A DNA stretch of 6,305 bases, taken from the NCBI GenBank assembly GCA_023458615.1, contig JAEWYV010000272.1, forward strand, positions 1 to 6,305, written 5' to 3'. Positions within the stretch are counted from its first letter, which is position 1; each line of letters begins with the position of its first letter. The position numbers and the translations under genes are program-made. Below, piece after piece: positions 1-6,305 of this stretch. The notes beneath the pieces are model-generated. The model was given only the letters and a program-made list of their open reading frames with translations. It made no database searches and was not told the origin of the DNA. This DNA is from Bacillota bacterium (GTDB lineage: Bacteria; Bacillota; Clostridia; Christensenellales; CAG-138).

Positions 1-3
1 AAT

Positions 4-32
4 ATGATACAGAATAATCCGCTTGCTGTCAA
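4..32 (-). promoter_or_regulatory. Sigma-A-type promoter reading left, out of the window
   Basis: The minus strand carries a perfect -35 hexamer TTGACA (27-32), a 17-bp spacer (10-26) and a -10 hexamer TATCAT (4-9), one mismatch from TATAAT. A/T-rich sequence lies upstream of the -35. The expected transcription start falls a few bases beyond the left edge of the window. In related genomes the gene after polC is often rimP, with nusA following, so this may drive that unit, but the target cannot be seen here. Confidence 0.72.
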
Positions 33-46
33 TACAATCTTTCAAT

Positions 47-64
47 AAAAATCTTACGATTTTT
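47..64 (-). terminator. Weak A/T-rich hairpin downstream of polC, possible terminator
   Basis: The minus strand reads AAAAATC, GTAA, GATTTTT: a perfect 7-bp stem closed by a GNRA-type tetraloop, about 60 bases past the polC stop. It lies between polC and an outward promoter, where a terminator would be expected. Against this, the stem has only one G-C pair, the T-run is part of the stem, and no further U-tract follows. It could be a weak or bidirectional terminator, or simply chance in an A/T-rich spacer. Confidence 0.3.
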
Positions 65-124
65 GAGCACGGTTCGAAATTCAATCGATCTACTTAAAAG
101 CATAACAGAACATTTTGTTTTCAG

Positions 125-3100
125 TTAAAACAACGAAATTTGTGCCGATTTATCCAGCCCTTCAAAACACCCGCACTTCTCCATAGCCGTGATGACGCCG
201 CTATTTGCCTTGGTAATGGCGCGGAATTCCTCAATGGTATGGAACACATGACCCGCACGATTTTCCGCAAGCGCCTCCGCCGCGTTGCTACCAACGCCGG
301 GAATTGCATTAAACGGTGGACGCAATGCGCCATCTTCGACAAGAAACTTTGTCGCGTCTGATTTGTACAAATCGACCGGCAACAACTCGATGCCGCGCAT
401 GTTCATCTCATACACCACTTCCAGAATGGTAATGATATCCTTATTTCTCCCTTTTTCAGAGTCCGTCATCTTTGCCGCGGCGCGTTCCAGTTCGTGTATG
501 GTCTCCAACACTCGCTCTGCCCCGCCAGCCGCCAGCGAAACATCAAATAGGTCAGCGCGCACAGTAAAATAGACGCTGTAGAATTCCAATGGATGATGCA
601 CCTTATAGTAGGCGACACGGAAGCTCATCATCGTATACGCAACCGCATGTCCGCGCGGGAACATGTATTTGATCTTCTTACACGAGTCAATATACCAAGC
701 GGGGATGTTGTTATCGAGCAGCTTCTGTTCCATCTCAGGCTTGAGGCCCTTCCCTTTACGAACGGACTCCATGATCTTAAACGAGCTCGATGCATCCACA
801 CCATGCATAATCAAATAGTTCATGATATCGTCGCGTGTGCAGATTACCTCGTTGAGCTTGGCAATCTTATTGATGACGAGCGGCTCCGCGTTGCCAAGCC
901 ACACATCGGTTCCGTGGGTAAGGCCGGAGATGCGAACCAGTTCCTCCATCGTGGTCGGTTGTGTGGCATCCAAAACGCCGCGTACAAACCCGGTGCCAAA
1001 CTCCGGTGTTCCCAGTGTGCCAACATTGCAATCGATTGCGGAGAGGTCCACCTTGAGCGAATCACTTGCGATATAGATGCGCATGGTGTCTGGGTCGTCC
1101 AGCGGGATCGTAACCGGGTCAAGTCCCGTAAGATCCTGCAACATTCTCAGCGCGGTCGGGTCGTCATGGCCCAGAATATCGAGCTTTACAAGACGGTCGT
1201 CCATCGCATGGAAGTCAAAATGCGTGGTGATCGTGTTCTTGTCCGATTTATCCGCCGGGTATTGAATCGGCGTATAGTCTAAGATATCGTCCTCTTTGGG
1301 CACAATAACGATGCCACCGGGGTGCTGCCCCGTAGTGACTTTGACATCCTGACAGCCCTTCGCAATGCGTTCTTTTTCGGCGCGACGCAGCACCTTTCCC
1401 GTCTTCTCTTCGTAAATGCGAACATAATCAAATGCGGTTCGCTCCGCAACGCCACTGATCGTTCCCGCGCGGAAGGCATGCCCTCGGCCAAACATCTCTT
1501 CCACATATTTATGCGCGACCGGTTGATATTCGCCGGAGAAGTTGAGGTCGATATCCGGTGTTTTGTCTCCGTCAAAGCCTAAAAAAACCTCAAACGGAAT
1601 ATCAAACCCCATCTTATCATATTTGCTGCCGCAGACGGGACAAATTTGATTCGGCATATCGATGCCGCATGCATAGTTTAGGCGGTCAACATCAAACTCA
1701 CTGTGTTTGCAGTTCGGGCAAACATAGTGCGGTTGAAGTGGGTTCACCTCCGTGATGCCCGCCATGGTTGCCACAAATGATGAACCGACTGAGCCACGCG
1801 AACCGACCAGATAGCCATCGGAATTACTCTTGTGCACCAATCGCTGCGCCATCAGATAGAGCGAAGCAAAGCCGTTGCCGATGATGGACTTCAGCTCACG
1901 GTCAAGCCTCGCCTGCACCACCTCTGGTAGCGGGTCCCCATAGATTTCGTGTGCCTTCCCAACCGCCATATCGCGCAGGATATCATTCGCGTTTTCAATG
2001 GTTGGCGCATGCGTCCCATCTGGAAATGGTTTGAGCAGTTCGCAAAGCTCAGCAATACGATTTGGTTCATCAACCACAACACGACGAGCGGTCTCCTCAC
2101 CCAAATATGCGAATTCTTCAAGCATTTCCGTGGTGGTCTTGTAATAGAGCGGCGGCTGAAACGAAGCATCGTCAAACCCGTTCTTTGTCAGGATCACCTC
2201 ACGGTAGATCGCATCCTCCGGGTTTAAAAAATGCACGTCGCCAGTTGCGACGACTGGAATTCCAAGCCGATCGCCAAGAGAAACAATTTCACGGTTGATC
2301 TCCAGAACCCGCTCCTCTGTCGCCTTTCCTTCGCGAACCAAGAATGCATTGTTGCCTCGTGGCTGAATCTCTAGAAAATCATAGGTTTTTGCTAGATATT
2401 CAACTCGTTCCTCCCCCGCGTTATTTAGGATTGCCTGATACAATTCACCCGCTTCGCATGCGGAGCCTAGAATCAGTCCTTCGCGGTAAAGCGAAAGCAG
2501 GCTGAACGGAATAATCGGATTGTAGTGAAAATGATCCAAATGCGCATAGCTGACAATGCGATAGAGATTTTTCATGCCGGCCTGCGTCTTTGCAAGGATG
2601 ATAATGTGGTTCGTTGCCGCCCGCTTCTTTTTTCCGCGCTCCTGCTTTGTTTCATCTGAGCGCACGGGCAGATGATGCAGCCCCAGTTCGCGGAGTTTAT
2701 CGAGAAGTTTTACAAATATCTCTCCTGTTGCCGCTGCGTCATCCGCCGCGCGGTGATGCTCGAGCAGAACAACGTCGAGTGCCTCACAGACGGTATCCAA
2801 CTTATGATTGATTAGATCATGCATGAGATACCGCGAGAGCATCAGCGTATCGGCATATTGATTGGTGAAGACAAGGTTAAAGCGCTCGCCATGATGGCGA
2901 ATAAAGCTCATGTCAAACTCGGCATTGTGCGCAACAAGACAGCAGTCCTGACAGAAGGCATGGAAGTTTGTAAGCACCTCTCTGGTATTGGGCGCGCCGA
3001 CAAGCATCTCCGTCGTAATGCCTGTGAGTTGGGTGATATTGGAAGGAATCACTACGCCATCGTTTACAAATGTTTGGAAGCGATCAATGATCACACCATT

Positions 3101-4120
3101 TTGCAGTTTGACCGCGCCGATTTCGATGATTTCACACTGTTCAGGTTTGAGTCCCGTTGTTTCAAGGTCAAATACAACATAGACCTGATCCATGCTGATG
3201 AGTTCCGATTCGCGCAGCAAGTATCCTTCCACGCCAAAGATAGGCTTTACCCCGTTCTTCTTTGCGGCTTTTGCCGCAGCGGGGAACGCCTGTACCACGC
3301 CGTGATCCGTTATGGCGAGCGCTTTATGCCCAAAGCGCTTAGCGGTCTCAAATGCTGCGCCAACCTCTGTAATGCCGTCCTGCGTGGACATACGCGTGTG
3401 TAGATGCAGCTCTACGCGTTTGAGTTCACTTGTGTCCTGCCTGCCTTCCCGTGGGACAACGCAGACATTGTTGGCATAAAACATCAGTTCGCCTGTGATC
3501 TGCGAGGTGCGGCAAACGCCCTGTGCCAGAATTTGACTGCCGTTTTTTTGCGCGGCTTCCAGTTCGGCTACCAAGCTGTTTTTCTGTTCCTCCGTGTCGA
3601 TCAAAAGCGAGCAATACACGGAGTCTGTCCCATCGGAAAGCGAGATGTCTACCGGGTAGCTCGTCTCTCCTTTGCGGCGTTTGTTTTTAAAGGCATTGCG
3701 TTCGTTGATGGATACAATGGTGCCGCCAATAATGCACTTATCCGTGCCGCCTTTCAGGTTGACCATTGGTGTTAAGCAGTTAGACGATACAAAACCACCA
3801 TAAAGAACGCGTTTTCCGGACGGTGAGGATTTCCCTTCATTGATCGTTGGCTTTGGGACAGGAACTGTGGTTTCAATTGTTTCCGCAATAGGACTCTGCG
3901 GTTGATTCTTCGCTTGCCACTCCACGCGAACACGCGTTCCGCCAAGCCGCTTTTCAAGCTCATCGGTGAGTTGTCGTGTCAGGTCGATGGAAGGTTCATC
4001 ATCGCATCGAAAAAAGACCGTCAGCAAATTTTGCTCACGGTTTAAGGTTACGGTTTCCAACTCTATAGAAACATCTGAAATGCCTACGCGCCGTAGTGTG
4101 TGAAAGAGTTCTTCCTGCAA
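125..4120 (-). CDS. polC: DNA polymerase III alpha subunit, PolC type (Gram-positive replicative polymerase)
   Basis: Replicative DNA polymerase with built-in 3'-5' proofreading. From the N-terminus: a small alpha/beta domain (about 1-70), a Pro/Thr/Ser-rich linker (71-105), a divergent OB-type domain (about 125-225), the first PHP part (H239, H241, D248, H273, E298), an inserted DEDDh exonuclease (D318/E320, D403, H456, D461), a charged linker (480-503), the second PHP part (about 505-640; D628, H630), then the C-family polymerase core. The core shows the GSRGSVGSS motif (773-781), a four-cysteine zinc site (C801, C804, C827, C830), catalytic D856 and D858 in PDIDLNFSGEYQ, and D981. Helix-hairpin-helix segments (about 1266-1320) precede a C-terminal QISLF that fits a sliding-clamp binding motif. 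The frame is unbroken and all catalytic residues are present. At 1331 residues it is about 100 shorter than B. subtilis PolC, and the loss is N-terminal. The TTG start is chosen because it is the only start codon between the in-frame ispG stop and the first conserved residues. The stop is TAA. Confidence 0.98.
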   Translation of the reverse strand: MQEELFHTLRRVGISDVSIELETVTLNREQNLLTVFFRCDDEPSIDLTRQLTDELEKRLGGTRVRVEWQAKNQPQSPIAETIETTVPVPKPTINEGKSSPSGKRVLYGGFVSSNCLTPMVNLKGGTDKCIIGGTIVSINERNAFKNKRRKGETSYPVDISLSDGTDSVYCSLLIDTEEQKNSLVAELEAAQKNGSQILAQGVCRTSQITGELMFYANNVCVVPREGRQDTSELKRVELHLHTRMSTQDGITEVGAAFETAKRFGHKALAITDHGVVQAFPAAAKAAKKNGVKPIFGVEGYLLRESELISMDQVYVVFDLETTGLKPEQCEIIEIGAVKLQNGVIIDRFQTFVNDGVVIPSNITQLTGITTEMLVGAPNTREVLTNFHAFCQDCCLVAHNAEFDMSFIRHHGERFNLVFTNQYADTLMLSRYLMHDLINHKLDTVCEALDVVLLEHHRAADDAAATGEIFVKLLDKLRELGLHHLPVRSDETKQERGKKKRAATNHIIILAKTQAGMKNLYRIVSYAHLDHFHYNPIIPFSLLSLYREGLILGSACEAGELYQAILNNAGEERVEYLAKTYDFLEIQPRGNNAFLVREGKATEERVLEINREIVSLGDRLGIPVVATGDVHFLNPEDAIYREVILTKNGFDDASFQPPLYYKTTTEMLEEFAYLGEETARRVVVDEPNRIAELCELLKPFPDGTHAPTIENANDILRDMAVGKAHEIYGDPLPEVVQARLDRELKSIIGNGFASLYLMAQRLVHKSNSDGYLVGSRGSVGSSFVATMAGITEVNPLQPHYVCPNCKHSEFDVDRLNYACGIDMPNQICPVCGSKYDKMGFDIPFEVFLGFDGDKTPDIDLNFSGEYQPVAHKYVEEMFGRGHAFRAGTISGVAERTAFDYVRIYEEKTGKVLRRAEKERIAKGCQDVKVTTGQHPGGIVIVPKEDDILDYTPIQYPADKSDKNTITTHFDFHAMDDRLVKLDILGHDDPTALRMLQDLTGLDPVTIPLDDPDTMRIYIASDSLKVDLSAIDCNVGTLGTPEFGTGFVRGVLDATQPTTMEELVRISGLTHGTDVWLGNAEPLVINKIAKLNEVICTRDDIMNYLIMHGVDASSSFKIMESVRKGKGLKPEMEQKLLDNNIPAWYIDSCKKIKYMFPRGHAVAYTMMSFRVAYYKVHHPLEFYSVYFTVRADLFDVSLAAGGAERVLETIHELERAAAKMTDSEKGRNKDIITILEVVYEMNMRGIELLPVDLYKSDATKFLVEDGALRPPFNAIPGVGSNAAEALAENRAGHVFHTIEEFRAITKANSGVITAMEKCGCFEGLDKSAQISLF

Positions 4121-4130
4121 TGTTGTTCCG

Positions 4131-4136
4131 TCCTCC
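4131..4136 (-). promoter_or_regulatory. Shine-Dalgarno site for polC
   Basis: The minus strand reads GGAGGA here, 10 bases before the TTG start of polC and inside the 27-bp ispG-polC spacer. It matches the anti-Shine-Dalgarno sequence very well, although the spacing is slightly long. With the upstream in-frame TAG at 4148-4150 leaving no other start codon, it supports TTG at 4118-4120 as the polC start. Confidence 0.7.
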
Positions 4137-4147
4137 GGGTCATACTT

Positions 4148-5224
4148 CTATATAGTTTTCCTTGCGCTACGCTCGGCCAGCATTTCGCTCGCGCGTGCGA
4201 TCAACCGCTCCACAACCTCTTCTGCCTCGCCATGATAGGTCTGTTCTCCATGCTCAAAGAGAATCCCATTGCCATTGCCAAACGCAATGCCGATGTCGGC
4301 ATCCCGCGCCTCGCCGGGGCCATTGACAGCGCACCCCATAACGGCAACTTTTAAATACCCTTGCTTGTGCGGCAGACGGTTGTTGACGATGTCCACCATC
4401 TTCATGACATCGACGCGCGTGCGTCCGCACGTAGGGCAGCTAACAATCTCAATATCGTCCCGACGCAATCCGACCGCGCGTAGGATTTTTAATCCGACCT
4501 CAACCTCATGCACCGGATCATCCGTAAGGGAAACGCGGATGGTATCGCCAATGCCATCCAACAAAAGCGACCCGATCCCAGCGGCGGACTTAATGATTCC
4601 GCTGGCAACATCCCCGGTCTCTGTGACGCCGACATGCAACGGATATTCCAGCCGTTCATGAATGGCGCGATACGCGTCTACGGTATCGCGCACGTTGGAC
4701 GCTTTTAACGAGAGAACAATATCCGTAAACCCTTCGCGCTCCAATAAGGATACGTGCTTCAAGGCACTTTCCACCATCGCCTCAGTGGTCGCTCCGCCAT
4801 ATTTCTGGCGCAGCGCGGGTTCGATGGAGCCTGCGTTAACACCGATTCGGATGGGCGTATGGTGCTGCTTCGCGCAAGCCACAACCGAGCGAACGCGCGA
4901 CGCATCTCCAATGTTTCCTGGATTGAAACGGAGCTTGTCGGCACCGTTTTCCATTGCAGCGATGGCTAAGCGATAGTCAAAGTGGATATCCGCCACGATG
5001 GGTATGCTGATCTGACTTTTGATCTTCGACAATGCCACGGCGCAAGCCATATCATAGATCGAGGAACGAACGATATCGCAGCCGGCCTCGGTCAATCTTT
5101 GTATTTGTCCGACCGTAGCTTCCACATCGCGCGTGTCCGTGTTCGTCATAGACTGCACCGTTACCGGCGCGCCTCCGCCAATGGACAGCCCTCGTAATTG
5201 AATTTGTTTTGTTATACCGCTCAC
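4148..5224 (-). CDS. ispG: 4-hydroxy-3-methylbut-2-en-1-yl diphosphate synthase (IspG/GcpE)
   Basis: Cytoplasmic [4Fe-4S] enzyme of the MEP (non-mevalonate) pathway that reductively converts the cyclic diphosphate MEcPP into HMBPP, the precursor of IPP and DMAPP. At 358 residues it is the short bacterial form without the extra domain of the plant type. The N-terminal TIM-barrel motifs are clear: IGGGAPVTVQSMTNTDTRDV (15-34), VADIHFDYRLA (77-87), NPGNIGD (101-107) and GVNAGSIE (128-135). The C-terminal cluster-binding part has SCPTCGRTRVD (262-272), supplying C263 and C266, and MGCAVNGPGEARDADIG (296-312), supplying C298 and the cluster-ligand glutamate E305. The segment at 51-58 (IVRSSIYD) departs from the usual IVRVAVPD-like sequence. 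The start is GTG, backed by a well-placed AGGTG. It ends with TAG, in the same reading frame as polC 27 bp downstream. It follows rseP by 38 bp, a neighbourhood typical of clostridia, where the MEP gene dxr often lies just upstream of rseP. Confidence 0.97.
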   Translation of the reverse strand: MSGITKQIQLRGLSIGGGAPVTVQSMTNTDTRDVEATVGQIQRLTEAGCDIVRSSIYDMACAVALSKIKSQISIPIVADIHFDYRLAIAAMENGADKLRFNPGNIGDASRVRSVVACAKQHHTPIRIGVNAGSIEPALRQKYGGATTEAMVESALKHVSLLEREGFTDIVLSLKASNVRDTVDAYRAIHERLEYPLHVGVTETGDVASGIIKSAAGIGSLLLDGIGDTIRVSLTDDPVHEVEVGLKILRAVGLRRDDIEIVSCPTCGRTRVDVMKMVDIVNNRLPHKQGYLKVAVMGCAVNGPGEARDADIGIAFGNGNGILFEHGEQTYHGEAEEVVERLIARASEMLAERSARKTI

Positions 5225-5229
5225 AAGTA

Positions 5230-5234
5230 CACCT
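5230..5234 (-). promoter_or_regulatory. Shine-Dalgarno site for ispG
   Basis: The minus strand reads AGGTG, then five bases (TACTT), then the GTG start of ispG. AGGTG pairs with the 3' end of 16S rRNA at normal spacing, which decides in favour of the GTG start at 5222-5224. It lies in the 38-bp rseP-ispG spacer, which shows no convincing promoter or terminator. Confidence 0.6.
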
Positions 5235-5262
5235 GCTGTTTTCTGCGCAACGGACGCATCGG

Positions 5263-6297
5263 CTATCCGATGACGCCCTTCATCAAGTTGGAAATGTCGT
5301 TAAACGTCATTAAAATGATCAGCCCAAAGAGCAGCACCAATCCGACAAAGTGAACCATGCCCTCCTTCTCCGCAGCAATCGGTTTTCCGCGAACCGCTTC
5401 AATCAGCATAAAGACGAGTCGTCCGCCATCCATCGCCGGAATGGGCAGTAGATTCATGATGCCAAGGCTTGCGCTGATGAGCACCAGCAAACGAAGCACA
5501 TTTTCCCCGCTGGAGCGGACTGCTTCGCTAATGATTGCAACAATGCCTACCGGGCCAGTTGCATCCGTGCTGGAGACATTTCCCTGCGCAACACGACCGA
5601 AAAAGCGGAATGTTTCCGCGAGGGTCGCCGTCACATAGTGAACGGAACGCGCGGCCGACTCGCCAACGCCAAACTTCATGCGCGCAGGTGTAATGGTAAC
5701 GCCAATATAGTTCTTCCCCTGCGTCTCGTTGTATACATTGGATAGATGCAGTACTTTGCTTTCGCCGTTGCGAATGACGGTCAGATCGATATCCTTTGTC
5801 TGGACAGCGACGATCATGTCTACCGTTTGAAAGTAGAACTTTACCGGTTCTCCGTTGACTTCCTTGATGATATCCCCATCCTGAACGCCCGCGATTGCGG
5901 CCGGAGTGTTTGGCACTACATCATAGATGGAAGGCACAAAATCGCCAAACAAGCTCAAAGTGAAAAACGCTAGCAAAATAGCAAATACAAGATTGGTTAC
6001 CGGACCCGCTAAAACGACAATGATCCGCTTCCAAACCTTTTGTGCGTTAAAGGAACGCTCGTTTTTGATATCCTCGTCTTCGCCTTCAAAGCGGCACATA
6101 CCGCCTATTGGAAATGCTCTTAGAGAAAATTCCGTGCCGTTTTTTGTTTTTTTGAATAGTTTGGGCCCCATACCGATTGAAAACTCCAATATGGAAAATC
6201 CAAGCGCGCGCCCTGCAAAGTAGTGTCCCATCTCGTGAATCATCACGAGAAACGAAAGCAAAACAAGCGCGGCAAGAATTGAAAATGCTGTGCTCAA
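5263..6297 (-). CDS. rseP: RIP metalloprotease, site-2 protease family (RseP/RasP)
   Basis: Membrane-embedded zinc protease that cuts transmembrane segments. Family members (B. subtilis RasP, E. coli RseP) act on anti-sigma factors and remnant signal peptides; the substrates here are unknown. The first membrane helix (about 5-25) carries the zinc-binding HEMGH (H21, E22, H25), and the third zinc ligand is D290 in NLLPIPAMDGGR (282-293). Also visible are the conserved EFSIGMGPKLF loop (38-48), the AFPIGGMCRFEGEDED segment (61-76), a second membrane helix (about 90-116), one PDZ domain (about 118-190) with AGVQDGDIIKEVNG (136-149), TGPVGIV (247-253), and membrane helices near 268-286 and 315-332. 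The 344-residue length fits a single-PDZ Gram-positive member. The assigned start is TTG, which puts the HExxH about as far from the N-terminus as in RasP. However, the frame stays open through the last bases of the window, so the true start may lie upstream and outside it. It is probably first of the three co-transcribed genes seen here. Confidence 0.96.
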   Translation of the reverse strand: MSTAFSILAALVLLSFLVMIHEMGHYFAGRALGFSILEFSIGMGPKLFKKTKNGTEFSLRAFPIGGMCRFEGEDEDIKNERSFNAQKVWKRIIVVLAGPVTNLVFAILLAFFTLSLFGDFVPSIYDVVPNTPAAIAGVQDGDIIKEVNGEPVKFYFQTVDMIVAVQTKDIDLTVIRNGESKVLHLSNVYNETQGKNYIGVTITPARMKFGVGESAARSVHYVTATLAETFRFFGRVAQGNVSSTDATGPVGIVAIISEAVRSSGENVLRLLVLISASLGIMNLLPIPAMDGGRLVFMLIEAVRGKPIAAEKEGMVHFVGLVLLFGLIILMTFNDISNLMKGVIG

Positions 6298-6305
6298 TGC
6301 GTAGT

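Larger units (their letters stand above)
1..124. other. Gene-free spacer downstream of polC
   Basis: A/T-rich, in contrast to the coding regions. I see no plausible coding sequence. It contains the hairpin at 47-64 and the outward promoter at 4-32, and marks the probable boundary between the rseP-ispG-polC unit and the next transcription unit to the left. Confidence 0.7.

Noticed and set aside
100..124. Short inverted repeat AACA/TGTT just after the polC stop
   Set aside because: Four base pairs in A/T-rich sequence, expected by chance.
593..1282. A 229-codon open frame on the plus strand
   Set aside because: It lies wholly antisense to the polymerase core of polC, its translation resembles no family I recognise, and it is explained by codon use of the opposite strand.
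2819..3403. A 194-codon open frame on the plus strand
   Set aside because: It is antisense to the exonuclease and PHP parts of polC, with no recognisable protein features. The other plus-strand open frames in the window are rejected for the same reason.
4141..4143. ATG just upstream of polC as an alternative start
   Set aside because: It is in a different frame from polC and precedes the ribosome site instead of following it.
5225..5262. Possible hairpin (TGCG and CGCA arms) between rseP and ispG
   Set aside because: Only four base pairs with a seven-base loop and no T-run; too weak to call a terminator or regulatory element.
125..6297. A previously undescribed system, mobile element, CRISPR array or RNA gene
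   Set aside because: The three recognised housekeeping genes fill nearly the whole window in conserved order, with short spacers and no repeats or foreign-looking segments.

Overview
This window is a piece of conserved bacterial chromosome from the Bacillota, most likely the Clostridia. The phylum call rests on a PolC-type DNA polymerase III, with a DEDDh exonuclease inserted in a split PHP domain, and on the gene order rseP-ispG-polC, which is familiar from clostridial genomes, usually with dxr upstream and rimP-nusA downstream. Base composition looks close to balanced (by eye, not computed), which would fit a gut-type clostridial lineage. I cannot name a genus.

All three genes lie on the minus strand, so transcription runs right to left. 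The first is a site-2 intramembrane metalloprotease (rseP/rasP, 5263-6297), whose 5' end sits within a few bases of the window edge. The second is the iron-sulfur enzyme IspG of the MEP isoprenoid pathway (4148-5224). The third is polC (125-4120), the essential replicative polymerase. The spacers are 38 and 27 bp, each carries a Shine-Dalgarno sequence, and neither shows a clear terminator or promoter, so the three are probably co-transcribed. The starts are TTG (or further upstream, outside the window), GTG and TTG.

The last 124 bp on the left, downstream of polC, hold no gene. They contain a small A/T-rich hairpin with a GTAA loop and, beyond it, a near-consensus sigma-A promoter (TTGACA, 17 bp, TATCAT) pointing left out of the window. 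A new transcription unit therefore probably begins just past the left edge.

The genes do not form one pathway. RseP acts in the membrane (regulated proteolysis and signal-peptide clearance), IspG makes isoprenoid precursors used for cell-wall lipid carriers, and PolC copies the chromosome. They form a housekeeping growth operon. I found no mobile element, CRISPR array, RNA gene or novel system. The points worth a second look are a PolC about 100 residues shorter than usual in its N-terminal region, an atypical segment in an otherwise conserved part of IspG, the run of non-ATG starts, and the outward promoter.
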